A DNA stretch of 64,000 bases from Distichodus sexfasciatus (Eukaryota > Chordata > Actinopteri > Characiformes > Distichodontidae). The notes beneath the pieces are model-generated. The model was not told where the DNA came from. It searched no databases and saw only the letters and a list, made by a program, of their open reading frames with translations. Position 1 is the stretch's first letter. Every line of letters begins with the position of its first letter. The position numbers were made by a program, and so were the translations under genes. Location of the stretch: positions 182,423 to 246,422 of the forward strand of contig JAVGVS010000285.1 in NCBI GenBank assembly GCA_032718565.1, given 5' to 3'. Shown here piece after piece: positions 45,046-56,305 of the stretch.

Positions 45046-47886
45046 TCAAGCCAACTCAACACTTTTAGGCCTCAGCTTATTCCACATCTTATCCCAGAAT
45101 GCCTCATGCAGCTCAGGGTCCTCAGGCCAGGCCAGGTAAGTTCTGGTCTTCACCAGCCTTGCCAGCCTGTGGTGAGCAGAGAGCAGCTGCGATGGAACAT
45201 TTTCCAAGAAGACCAGCATAAGAACATCTCTGTGTTCCGCCCAGAGCCGATACGTGGCCAACTGCAGCTCCAGGGAACACCAGGAGCTCCGAAGGTAGTT
45301 GCGACTGACCAGACACAGTGTTCGGCGACTGCTATAAAGGCTGTCTGTGATGTTGTCCACAATGTCCTGCCCCAGCTGGAAGTCCCTACTGTGCAGGCAG
45401 AGTCGCAGAAACGGAGGACCACGGCGCTCCAGGTTAGGCAGGAAATGGTCCACCACCCAACGCTCATCCTTACCGCTGTAGGAGACAAATACGTCATAGC
45501 GGTAGCAACGTGTGCTGTCTTGGCGCAAAGCCTCCAGTATCCATCCGTGGGCGATATGATAAAGTGGGATGACGTAGGGACCAGCAAAGCGATGAAACAT
45601 GGCACTGATCACGAAGACGGCCACTGACAGGGAGCTAAAGACAAACAGCATAAACTCCACCTCAAACGAGCAGTCCTCCTTGACATAACTTACAAAGTTT
45701 ATGTGGTCGATTCCATTTTTACTTAAGCACTGCAGTTCTAGCATAGATGGACTAACCACATTTACCCTCGCTGGACTTTTAGTAATCCATGAAACCAGCC
45801 AAGCATTGTCACAGCTGCAGTGCAAGTGTAGGTGCCACAAACTGAGGGATCTTAGATTAACAAGATTTTCTACAAAGCTGGAATATATCTTCACACTGTT
45901 TGGTGCTATTAAGAACAGACTTCTCAGGGACTTTAGATCTTTTGTCAGAGTTCCATCGAGAAAGTCCATTCTACAGGTTGTCAGGCCAAGATTCTTTAGT
46001 TTAGTCAGGTTGTGAAATATGAAGGCAATGTTCGGTTGTTTGCCAAAGTCTATGTTTTCGAGGCATAGTTTCCGAAGATGGACAAGCTGATTGATCACCG
46101 AAACATCCCCAACTTTGTCTGAGAAGGCTGATATTAAGTGCAGGCTGCGCACTTGCGTGGTGTACTTTCCGAAGAATTCGGACCCGCAAAGAGCATAGTT
46201 TGAGGTAATTTTGAGATTAACTATTGAATTTAGAAGCGTTGATTTGCAGTCCACTACTGTCAAACTCTCTGCTTTGATTTGGAGGCTCAAGCTCTGGTTG
46301 ATGGTTTCATTTGAGCCAAAAGCCAACCACATGGGCCTCATACCAGAACTGATGAACAAGTAAGACAGATTATATGGAATTCCTCCAAATATATCAGATA
46401 AATTCAACAGGACTTTTTGGTCATTTGGTGCAACGTGGAGGTCACCCAGGAGAAAGCGCTGAAGGTTAGCCAAATCCTTGAATGAGTTGGTTTCGATTTG
46501 GGATATGGGATTTTCCTGAAGGTCAAGTTCCTTCAGACTGTATAAATAGCTGAACGTGTTCTTTTGGATGTTCACAATTTTATTTTTTTGGAGGCTCAGA
46601 AATGTTAACTTGGTCAGTCCTCTGAAGGCAAAATTGTCTATTTTATAAATGCTATTACGTGATAAATCAGCCATTTCAGCATTAGCAAAACATACAAATT
46701 GGTTTCTGAGTAATATTTTTAAATTGTTTGTGTTTAGAATCAACTCTGACAGGTATTTGAAGGATTGTGGTGAAGAGGAACATAAAGACTTGAAATCATA
46801 TGGATTAAGTACATATTTGTCCAAATGTAAAGTGACAAGATTTGTGAAATTCTGAAAAATATTAACATCCAAAAATTGTATTCGATGTGTAGACCAGAGG
46901 GTAACCTCTTTGACCGTGTCACAGTTCTTATCTGTAAATGTTGTGTTAGATATTTCTGAAACGATTATAATTTGATCAATGGAATACCTCCTAGACAGTT
47001 CACACAATTCACTAAGATTAACTTTATAAATGTCTACCTCCAACGTTGTCAGTTTAGTAATCCCCAACCAAAACAAATTCATTATCATTGACATATTTGA
47101 TTCCATGGGCACAGAAAGTCTGCTTAAGTTTCTGAAACTCTTCAAAGCACCTTGTTCGATTTTACCCAATTTACTCAAATCTAATGTTAAATTACTGACG
47201 CCTTGTAGAAGAGGTGTTTCTCCATCAGATATGTTCCAAATGTCACAGTTCGGATGTTTCAACAATACCAAATGCGAAGATACCACAAGTAACTCGTCCA
47301 CTTGTTGTAAGCGATCCAGGCGGCAGACTATCTCTGACCAGTCTTCCTGGCACAAAACGAGCAGAAACAGCTCCAGTGGGGGGACTTTTTCAAACACATT
47401 CAGAGCCATGGTTGATAAATTATACAAGTACAAGTTCAGCATTTTTAAAGATGGGAGATTATTAAAAACTGCTGACTCCATAGCTACGTCACAACATTGA
47501 GTTGGGTACGAGATCGATAGGTTCTTTAAGTTAGTCAGACCCTGGAAAGACCCAATAGGAATCTGGGAAAAGCAGCCAACAATGGAAAGATACTCCAAGG
47601 AGACAAAGCGCGAAAATACACCAGAGACCAGAGGAATACGAAGCGCTGTGGAAGCCTCCACGAAGAGACACAGATTCAGCAGGTTCGATGGAAGGTCTTG
47701 CAAGTCTTGCACAATGTCTGTGATTTTATCACATACACCTATGCGTTTGATTCCCCTGCAGTTGAATTCATCAAACCAGTCGTCCTTGTCCTCGTAAACC
47801 GTGCACTTAGACAGCAGAGTCTGGACGAGTGAAAGCGAGGAGAGCAGAATGGAAAGATGAAGAATCAGGTATCTAGAGTTCCACAT
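45046..47886 (-). CDS. Toll-like receptor of the TLR11 subfamily (TLR21/22/23/13-like)
   Basis: A single-exon ORF of 946 codons is uninterrupted. Residues 1 to about 25 are a signal peptide (hydrophobic LILHLSILLSSLSLV). Leucine-rich repeats follow up to about 685, many of the form LxxLxLxxNxI (LTFLSLQKNKIVNIQ). A C-terminal LRR cap (LHCSCDNAWLVSW) covers about 690-738, a transmembrane segment (FMLFVFSSLSVAVFVISAMF) about 745-764, and a TIR domain 797-946 with box 1 YDVFVSYSGKD, box 2 LCLHSRDFQLGQDI and a final FWDKMWNKL. Such receptors sense microbial nucleic acid or other ligands and signal through MyD88. The BB-loop proline of most TLRs (RDxxPG) is leucine here. The exact subfamily needs a tree. 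Confidence 0.93.
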   Translation of the reverse strand: MWNSRYLILHLSILLSSLSLVQTLLSKCTVYEDKDDWFDEFNCRGIKRIGVCDKITDIVQDLQDLPSNLLNLCLFVEASTALRIPLVSGVFSRFVSLEYLSIVGCFSQIPIGSFQGLTNLKNLSISYPTQCCDVAMESAVFNNLPSLKMLNLYLYNLSTMALNVFEKVPPLELFLLVLCQEDWSEIVCRLDRLQQVDELLVVSSHLVLLKHPNCDIWNISDGETPLLQGVSNLTLDLSKLGKIEQGALKSFRNLSRLSVPMESNMSMIMNLFWLGITKLTTLEVDIYKVNLSELCELSRRYSIDQIIIVSEISNTTFTDKNCDTVKEVTLWSTHRIQFLDVNIFQNFTNLVTLHLDKYVLNPYDFKSLCSSSPQSFKYLSELILNTNNLKILLRNQFVCFANAEMADLSRNSIYKIDNFAFRGLTKLTFLSLQKNKIVNIQKNTFSYLYSLKELDLQENPISQIETNSFKDLANLQRFLLGDLHVAPNDQKVLLNLSDIFGGIPYNLSYLFISSGMRPMWLAFGSNETINQSLSLQIKAESLTVVDCKSTLLNSIVNLKITSNYALCGSEFFGKYTTQVRSLHLISAFSDKVGDVSVINQLVHLRKLCLENIDFGKQPNIAFIFHNLTKLKNLGLTTCRMDFLDGTLTKDLKSLRSLFLIAPNSVKIYSSFVENLVNLRSLSLWHLHLHCSCDNAWLVSWITKSPARVNVVSPSMLELQCLSKNGIDHINFVSYVKEDCSFEVEFMLFVFSSLSVAVFVISAMFHRFAGPYVIPLYHIAHGWILEALRQDSTRCYRYDVFVSYSGKDERWVVDHFLPNLERRGPPFLRLCLHSRDFQLGQDIVDNITDSLYSSRRTLCLVSRNYLRSSWCSLELQLATYRLWAEHRDVLMLVFLENVPSQLLSAHHRLARLVKTRTYLAWPEDPELHEAFWDKMWNKLRPKSVELA

Positions 47887-49021
47887 CTTGCCACGTTGAG
47901 AACATCCACTTTTGAGAATCCAGAGAATTGGCTATCAGTGGTGTCAAGTCTATCAGTTGTGCTGAGGTCTGAGTCTTTAACAAGACAGTACTTATACATT
48001 ATGCATGACGACAGTTTCACTTCTTCTTTTTATTTCTCAGAATACACTCATTTGAATACGGCCCGTTATCCATGTATTTGTTCTCAAGCTTAATAAAGAC
48101 ATATCGGGGGGGGGGTTGTCCGAAACTCGTGGACTGAAGAATATAAGGTGTCAGGCGAAACAAACCTAAAGTATAACCTCAACTTTGCTGGTATTAATTT
48201 AACAAATCAGCTTATAATCCACGATCTAAATGAAATAAACACACTCAAATCATATAAGTGTCTTTAATAGTTCAGTTACATTTTGCTTACTAAAAGACCT
48301 TTTGTCATAACAACCTTATTCATAATTATTATCAACCACAAATTTTATGACATTCTGAATGCATATAAATATTAAAAAGACCCATAAATTATTATACACT
48401 GCTCATAAAATTATACAAACATATTTTAAAATAATTACATTTTATATACAGTTTTCAGTTGCTTAAATGTAATATCCCGCTGTTTTCAGCTTAATTAATA
48501 TACTTTCTAAAGATGCTAAATAAAAAATCCCATTTTTTGTGTGTCTTTAACATACAAACTCCTTCAAAAGACATTATTATTATACAACAAAATTACTGTC
48601 CTAAAACTGAGACATAACATTTTTGGAAAAATGGATGTTTTACCATAGTACAAATGGCTTTTATAAGTGATGATACACAGTAAACCTGTATAAATAATGT
48701 TTGTTCCTGGTCTTAGCATGTCCTCCTCTAGAAGGTGCAGCTTCAAATTTTAAATATCAAGGGCCAGACACGGCTCTTCCTACAAGCTGACCTATCGGTG
48801 GTCTTTTTTAAAAAAGCACATTACTCATAGTCCCAATCTGGGAGGTGAGTACACCTTTAGAAGAAAGTCCAACTTTCAAAATCGCTCCACCCAGAGTCTT
48901 CTGCAAAGAGTCTTCACGTCAAGAGCTTGAGAAGACTAATAAATAAAGGAGCGTAGAGATTCTTCTTCCAGCAGATGACATTATGATGGAGGCTGAAAAG
49001 TAGAGAGGTTCTGGTGCTGGC
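47887..49021. other. Intergenic, TLR 5' flank and slc10a2 3' flank
   Basis: AT-rich, with a G9 run at about 48106-48114. The TLR promoter should lie at its left edge (47890-48100) but I see no decisive motif. No coding signal. Confidence 0.55.
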
Positions 49022-49200
49022 TCAGAAGCTCGTCATGTTTCCTTTGCCCTCAGTGTTGGCGTTTTCGTCGTGCCCAAAGCCGCCATTGTCCAAAGCGTAT
49101 TGGCTCTTTCCATTGGGAGATTCCACGGATGTAGTTGCTTCTGCTGCGTCGTTCTCTTCATCCTGAGTCTTTTTACACTTCTTCTTGTACATCTGGTAGG
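49022..49200 (-). CDS. slc10a2: slc10a2 exon 6 (last)
   Basis: It encodes YQMYKKKCKKTQDEENDAAE and a polar cytosolic tail with NGGFG, ending MTSF and TGA (49022-49024). The human tail also carries NGGF. It is about 18 residues longer overall than human. Confidence 0.93.
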
Positions 49201-52168
49201 CTGAAAGAGCCAGAGAATGAATGAGATTTATTTTATATGTACTACTGTATGGTTTCACACTGTTGAGGTCAATCATTTTGGATTCTGCTCGCACCAAACA
49301 GCAGAAGTCTGTTTGGCAATGCCAGCAAACAGCAGATTGTGCAAGTAGACCCAGTAAAATGATGATGGTCCACCATAAGAAGAGTGCAGTTAGCACATGC
49401 ATGTACTTTTCTTTATTTTGTTTGGTAAAGGTTTACTAAAAAAAATCAAGCATCTTGAGTAAACAAAGGAATCAGTAATCAACATTTAATGTGTTTTATG
49501 TAGTTCAGAGTTCTGTGTTGATGAAAACTGGCTCCAGCTATAAACATATCTATAAAGTCTATTTTAATCATGTAATTTTAATATATATATATGTGGTGTT
49601 GAAATAAGTAGTATGTTAATTAAATAGATTCATTATTATTGCTGTTGTTCAGACTAAAAATGTGTACCAAACGTTGTGTTTGAAAAATGACTGAGCTCAA
49701 ACACATTACCGAGAAAACCGTAGAACCGCTCTTCTATCACTCTGGCAACAATAACTTACTTCCCACAGCCAACATTGACATGGCCAGCTGGAAGATGCTG
49801 TAGATTAAGGGGAAGGTGAACATCAACTCCAACTCTTCAGGGGAGAAGGACAGCTGAACGATGGTGCTGCAAAGCTGGGAGTTCTGCATTCCCGTCTCCA
49901 GCGCGATGGTCCTGCATCTGGAAGCATCAGGCATACGGGTGTTTAGACTTACAAGCGTAATCAGAGATTTGCCATGACATTTTCAATCTAAACACAAACA
50001 GTGAGATACTATTAATTAAAAGGCTCTTCATTGTGTGACGACAGTAAATCTGACTGATTCTATTTTACAGTAAAAGATTTATTTCCATCAATCCCAATGT
50101 TGTTGTCTGAGTTTCCTTGTGATTTTGAAATTGAGTTATAATTTTTTTAATGTTATGCTTAAGAAAATTTGTGCGTTTTCAAGTTCCTTATATAAGTGTT
50201 TGGATATTAGCATTTTATCTCCACCAATTCTGCCTCATTCTTTAAATCACATCTTCATCTGATAACTAATAAAGCATAAAATAATTAAAATGGCATATTA
50301 TGCATGGAATTGTGGCGCAGTAATAGCCAAAAAAATCCACATTTTCAGTAAGAAGAGACACTGGATTTTGTGTGATGAGATAAAGCATCACTTTACTTGT
50401 GTGGATTTCATTCCAAGTTGTAGTTTAATCTAGAACTTTCAGGGGACCGGAGCCTATGAGAGTGACCAATCAACCTTAGCTGCTTGCTTTTTGGGCTGTG
50501 TGAAGAAACCCACGCGAATACGGGGAGAGAACGCAAATTCCACACGGAAAGACCCCATGGCCGACCTGGGGATCGAACTCGGGGCCTGCATTGCTGTGAG
50601 GCGACAGAGGCAACCACCACGCCAAAGTGCTGCCCTCTTGAAATGTTTAAATCATGTAAATGACTTTTTAAAAATCCTGGCATACCTGTACCATGGTTGC
50701 CCCACAAATCGAGCCAGCAGGAAGCCCAGGCTGAACCCAATGATAGGGTAGATGGTGCCAATGATCCAAAGAGCAGGGGAGATTACCCACGAGGACTGGT
50801 ACAGAACGCCACCAACCACAGCAATGATGATGATGAGGAGAATACCCACGATGGAACCAACCTGGAACAGTCATCACAATTTTACTGTGAATTTACATTA
50901 TACAATTGCAGTATTGAAGAAATCCCAATAATATTTTGTAATGTTGTAATGTTTTGCACAGACATATAACAAAATTTGAATATATCTCAAATAAAAAAAA
51001 GCAGAATTTTCTGCCAAAACTCACCTTCAGGATCTTCTTCGCCACCTTGGGCCACTTGTGTTTAACGAGGATTCCCAAGGCGACGGGAATGAGCAGGCTG
51101 GCCAGAGTAATACCTTTACGAGAAATAATTTTTGGTGTGAGTCACTCTCCATTAATCCTCATTTATTGTTTGCCTGGTTAGCGTTTCTCACCGATGCTTT
51201 CGAAAGGGATCTGGATGGTGTCTGCCGAGGTCCAGACCGAGGTGTAAATCAGCAGGCAAAGAGGCATCATCCCCAAGCCCAGGATGGACGAACATGTGGT
51301 CATGCTGATGCTAAAGATTTTTTGAGGTGGACAAAACGAGAAACAAAGCCATGGTGTTTTTACTCATTTTCTCAGGAAAGTTCTCACCCTGAAAAGCCTT
51401 GGACGAAAAATAACAATAAAAGCTTAAAAAGTATTATTTTTTGATAAAAGAGACAGAAATATCTTTCACAATACTTGAAAGCGAACAGTTAAAAACTCGT
51501 TTGAAAAAATAATTTAGGGTAAGTGACATAATATAGTACTTCACCTCTTTTCCCTCCCAAATATTTAAATAAATGCAGAACATTAATTTTAAAAAATGAC
51601 CATTTATTGTAAAATTGAAACACTTAAAATACACTTTAAATACAGTCTTAAGTATATTAATATTTATTACATTATATAATAATGCTTTTGACTCATTTTT
51701 ACCAAAAAGTCCAAAAAAAAAAAAATCAATTATTTGCTCAAACGACATCTAGAAGTCTACTGAGCTCAGGCTTTGCTTTGCCACTCACCTGAGGTCCATG
51801 TCTCCATCTAGCCAGTAGGCGATGACGTTGGAGCTGGAGCCTCCGGGGCAGCAGCCCATGATCAAAATGACCACTGCCTGAACGGGCAGCACCCCGAAGG
51901 CCAAGGACAGCACGAAAGCAGTGAAGGGCATGATGCCAAACTGGCACAGGAATCCAATGAAGATGCCCCATGGCCGGCGGATGTGAGCCCAGAGCTTGTG
52001 CACGTCCACCGTGCAGCCCATGGAGAACATGACCATGGCCAACATCACGGTCAGCACCACACTCAGGACGGTGCTCAGGATGGCGTTGAAGTTGCTCTCG
52101 GGCACTAGGCACGACGTGCCCGAGCATACTGTGGCGTTGACGTCGCACATCGAAGGTCTTGTAGTCAT
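49022..52168 (-). CDS. slc10a2: Apical sodium-dependent bile acid transporter
   Basis: SLC10A2 (ASBT) couples two Na+ to bile-acid uptake at the apical membrane of intestinal cells. Six exons, all clean and phase-consistent: 51789-52168, 51192-51310, 51025-51113, 50686-50861, 49760-49917, 49022-49200. Together they give 366 residues, against 348 in human. Landmarks in order: CSGTSCLVPESNFNAILSTV, FSMGCTVDVHKLWAHIRRPW, the Na+-site region MGCCPGGSSSN, SISMTTCSSILGLGMMPLCL, VGGVLYQSSWVISPALWIIG, ALETGMQNSQLCSTIVQLSF and a polar cytosolic tail. The ETGMQN motif and N-terminal CSG.SC.VPESNFN favour SLC10A2 over SLC10A1. Linkage to poglut2 matches human 13q33. Confidence 0.95.
49760..49917 (-). 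CDS. slc10a2: slc10a2 exon 5
   Basis: It encodes CRTIALETGMQNSQLCSTIV then LELMFTFPLIYSIFQLAMSM. This contains the conserved E-T-G-M-Q-N segment of the Na+ and substrate site. Donor is GGGAA|gtaag. Confidence 0.95.
50400..50640 (-). repeat. tRNA-derived SINE in slc10a2 intron
   Basis: On the - strand it starts 'agggcagcactttggcgtgg' and has a B-box-like 'gagttcgatcccc'. It continues with 'cgtgtggaatttgcgttctc' and 'gcgtgggtttcttc', the signature of a very common teleost SINE. It differs from the family at 34618. Confidence 0.75.
50686..50861 (-). CDS. slc10a2: slc10a2 exon 4
   Basis: It encodes VGSIVGILLIIIIAVVGGVL then YQSSWVISPALWIIGTIYPI and SLGFLLARFVGQPWY. Donor is TACAG|gtatg. Confidence 0.95.
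51025..51113 (-). CDS. slc10a2: slc10a2 exon 3
   Basis: It encodes GITLASLLIPVALGILVKHK then WPKVAKKILK. Acceptor is taaag and donor is CTGAAG|gtgag. Confidence 0.94.
51192..51310 (-). CDS. slc10a2: slc10a2 exon 2
   Basis: It encodes ISMTTCSSILGLGMMPLCLL then IYTSVWTSADTIQIPFESI, a core helix and extracellular loop. Acceptor is ctttag and donor is ATCG|gtgag. Confidence 0.94.
51789..52168 (-). CDS. slc10a2: slc10a2 exon 1
   Basis: The start codon is at 52166-52168. The exon encodes MTTRPSMCDVNATVCSGTSC and the first transmembrane helices through IAYWLDGDMDL. Donor is CTCAG|gtgag. Asn in VNATV is a likely N-glycosylation site on the extracellular N-terminus. Confidence 0.95.
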
Positions 52169-53409
52169 GGTGATACCTTAGATTTGGGGTAGCGACCAAA
52201 AATTTATGTAGAGGCTTCCTGAGAAGGATGAAATTGATTGTTGCTTTCAGATTCCCCCAAAATTTGGTTGTTTACAGGATGGATTGATGGAGCGGAGCAG
52301 GGATCCAGAAGTTTCCAGTGCACCTTCCTTTCCTTTGTGCCTTCCTTTATCTATCCCTCATTCCTGCCCAGGTGACAAAGAGACGCCCAGAGACTTGCCA
52401 AAGGTTTAATGCCCTTTAATACCTATTCCAGGCAAATAAAAACAGGTGAAAAAGATGAAAAATTAACTTGCACCAACTGTTTTTATGGGGTCAGTGTCCA
52501 AAACCATACACATAAAAAGCTGCGGAGGGGAAGAAAAGCATTGATTTAACTTTAGGTACAATAAATGTGATTGCACCACCTTGTTCTTTTATAACACGAT
52601 GGCATGTCATTTTTATGGTACTTTCTGTTTTAACAGTGCATCCTCCTCCTCCTCCGTAGTTCTAAAACACTTGGGATGGATACCTACCTGCCAAGGCTCC
52701 GTCATGCGTCAGACTGCACTGAGGACAGTAAAAGACAATGGCATGAGCTGTAAAAATCCCTTAAGAGGTTCTGCCTCAGATATGTGAAAGTGGTGAATGT
52801 GGTACTCAGACTTAAGCCGAAAAAATTAGGCATGCACACACAGAGGTTTTAAGTTAAAGTTTAAAATCACACAGTTGAATGGGGCAAAGTCCAGGAGCCA
52901 AATTCCAATATGTAACTAGAGATGCATTTTCAGAGATGCAGAAAACACCAAAAGCAAACTGGCCGAGTAGAAAGACTTTGATTAAAATGCATTGGAGTGA
53001 ATGGGGAAAGAACGAGGGAGGAAAAAAAGCAAGAAAAAGACAAGTGCAAGTTGTCAAAACAGACTGAGATGTGTGTTCAGTGAGGTGGCCGGAGGTGAGA
53101 AGAACCGCGTCAACTGCCGCATTGAAGGAAAGCTATCGAATCCCGAATCCCGTGGATCGTTGATGGGAGATCGAATGGGTTCCTACGGGAAAAATAAACG
53201 ATGAAAAAGACGAGTCATGAGCCCTCAAATCACCTAGAATTTGGTGACTTCGTGAAGAAAGTGCAGTAAAGAGTTGAAAATTGAGTTCCATGGATGAAAA
53301 AATGGACAGAACTCGCAAACGAGTGCACGTATCACCCCACACCGCAATAGGAAACGTTGCAGAGCTGGAACAAAGTTTTTTTTAAATAAAAAAATGTAAA
53401 ACTGTAGGA

Positions 53410-53683
53410 GAAGTAGCATACGTGTGTGTGTGTGGCCGTGTATGTATCGCATTGTGGGGACCTTTTTGTTTTTTGGGGGGGTTTTTGGGGACATTTGAGA
53501 GGTCCCCATGAGGAAAAATGACTTTATAGAAAATGTGCTTGTTTTATTTGAGAAACTAAAAGAGGTAAAAGATGTGCATTTGGTTACTGAGGTTAAGGTT
53601 AGGGTTAGGGTTAGTTGTAAAGTTATGTACTTTAGTCATTATGGGAGTCTATGGAAGGACCTCACGAAGATAGTAATACATAG

Positions 53684-53714
<31 letters not shown>

Positions 53715-53715
53715 G
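53410..53715. repeat. Dispersed repeat with GT ends and telomere-like core
   Basis: It contains 'gtatcgcattgtggggacct', the short run 'aaggttagggttagggtta' and a complementary 'aggacctcacgaagatagta', with GT runs at both ends. The same architecture is common as a dispersed fish repeat. Confidence 0.7.
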
Positions 53716-54248
53716 CAGAGAGAGATAAGTTCCTCATTTCAGCATGTTTTGTTGCTGATTTAAGCACCGGGGCTTATGGTTAACAGAGTTAAGCAATGAA
53801 AAGATTTTACTATCACACCAAAAGTCACACTAGGAATCGAAAACCCGGTGTTTCTGGGACCATCGGAATTTGTGAATTCGCCTTTTCTTGCCGAACGAAT
53901 GTAGAGGACAGGTGTCATGGACGAGCGCTTAAGGCAATTTGCGTACGGTATCTGCGAAACACTTATGCAGCCTTTGCCTTTATTTGTCATGGAGACACAA
54001 GACTTACACAGAACTTACACTGCTTTACAGATTTTGAGCATTTTTTGAGCACAAAACAGAAATGCACGTAATTCAAACAGGAAAATTACCAAAGTAAACT
54101 ACACAATTTACGCAAAGCAATTCAGTAATATGAATTAAGATGAATGCTGTTATAATTCTAATTCTTTTAATCACTTAAGTGGGGAATAACATTAAAGTAC
54201 GAGTATCAAATATTATAAATATACATACATACATACATACATACATAC

Positions 54249-54295
<47 letters not shown>

Positions 54296-54939
54296 TATAT
54301 ATACATATATATATACATATATTCATTGCATGTTTTGGTCTGTTGTTTTGAATATAAACAATTACATGTTCCCACGGATGGGAACAACGATGGCATTATT
54401 ATTTTTAGAGACGGGTAATAATCTAACTAAACACTTTTAGATCATTACAACGCCATTGGCTTAAGTTGTCAGTTTGATTCATTTAATTTGCATTACAAGG
54501 AGTGTTTTTGGTACATTGTTTAACAATAACCATTTAATTTTGGACTTATTGGATGGTCAGTTGTGGCCTGTCGAGGTGCAATAATATCAAAAGTTCAAAT
54601 ACATCTATTATGCTTTACTGTTCTATTATAAACATAGAAATGATCATATCTACAATAATATACCGAATTTGATAGAGGTCTTGACTCACATTATCCCACA
54701 GCAACATTAAAATGGTGTAGATTAGTGTACAATGCTTTTTGTTAATTATTTATTCTATTAAATGTCAGTTTCATAATGAGGTAAGGCGTGCCAGCTTGCA
54801 GAAATGGTGACCTCTATGCCGGAGCCTGTCCGATGAACAGTTATCTGAAAGAACAACAATATATGTCTTTACAGTAGGGTCACATAATATGAAAGGTATC
54901 AGAAATGGTGACCTCTATGACAGAGCCTGTCTGTTGCCT

Positions 54940-54987
54940 TAACCCCTAACCCTAACCCTAACCCTAACCCCTAACCCCTAACCCTAG
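54940..54987. repeat. Interstitial telomere-like repeat
   Basis: About eight units of CCCTAA, some as CCCCTAA, lie between 'ttgcctta' and 'gacacaaaat'. It is short and imperfect, so it is an internal tract and not a chromosome end. Confidence 0.85.
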
Positions 54988-56189
54988 ACACAAAATCTGT
55001 TTTATGAAATACTGATGCACAAAGTTTTTAAAACTGGAAAAATATTTGATTCCAATAACAGTAACAGGAATCAATAAGAGAATTGATAAGGAATTGGATT
55101 GAGGGGCAGAATCGACAATGGCATTCCCACTCGTAGTATTTCATATATTCGGTTCATATTTTTTGTACTTCTTTCTAAGTATTTTGAATGTGTTATTGGT
55201 TTATTTAAATAAAAGAACGTCTAAGACAAAGCTGTTCAGTTTCTTGTGAGTAAATGTACACTAGCAGTGGAATTTACTGCGATGCAAGGGGGCGCCACCT
55301 AAAATCTTGCCTAGGGCTCCAAATTTGTTAGGGCCGGGCCTGCTCACATGTTAAAGACAACTGAGCGATTCCATAGTGACACTGTGTAACACTTTTATAG
55401 GAAATATAATTGACAAATTAAATGCATAACGTTTACAACCTGTCGAGAGGTATAAAGTGCAAACTACCTCTTGCTCGGCACCAGCCGTCATCCAACGATA
55501 GGCTACATTAAAATAGTGGGAATGCCGCGCCAACGCCCACGCAATTTCCTTTCAGTTCAGGCGGATTGGGGTTTTTTCTGCATTTCATTTTTTACTCAGG
55601 AACTACTTAAAAAATGACAAATTACTCACAAAAACTACTCAATTACAGTAACGTGAGTAAATGTAATTCGTTACTTCCCACCTCTGCGTTTAAGACACAC
55701 CGAAAAACTGCGACAAAAATAGAGCATCAAATATAACGGAGAGAAAACAGAGCCTGAATACAACAGAGAACGAACCAAAGGGTGACCGGTTCGGCAGGTT
55801 TACATAAGGCGCAAACAAAGCCAAAAGTGCATTCCCCACGTTTCCGGATAACGAAAGTAACGAGCGCCGGCTGAAAGTAATAATAAGCGCGGGGGTGTCC
55901 TAAACAGATCCTACTCTACTAGGAAGGGCACACGCAGTGACAACAAACGCAGAAGTGGGGTGCGCTCTAAGTGGGGAGTGGACTACTCACGAGGGCACGT
56001 AGTGAAGACAAGAACCCGAAGTGGGGAGCAAGCTAACGGGGGAAGCTAAGCTAACCGGAGAAACCGGAGGACAAACAGACACACAAGGCTGGACACCGAA
56101 AGTGCAACCCAGAGGACAGAACAAATACCCCCAGGTCAGCACTCTGGCAATGGTGGGGGCGTGGCACGGCCGGCGCGGGGGTCAGGGCC

Positions 56190-56305
56190 GTGACAGGTAC
56201 CTTGCTAATGAGTACCTCAGTGGTACCTTTACCGGTCCTGGACTTTAACCGGCAACCCTCTGATCCTGGAACCGACTCCCTAACTGTCACTGTAGCACCT
56301 GCCCA
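56190..56305 (-). repeat. SINE head and body fragment
   Basis: Reverse-oriented: 'gagtacctcagtggtacctt' body and 'ccctaactgtcactgtagc' head. The 3' part is missing. Confidence 0.65.

Noticed and set aside
45106..45627. 173-codon open frame on the + strand
   Set aside because: It lies antisense within the GC-rich TIR-coding part of the TLR gene and has no homology of its own.
54940..54987. Chromosome end
   Set aside because: The tract is short and imperfect and is flanked by ordinary sequence with genes on both sides.
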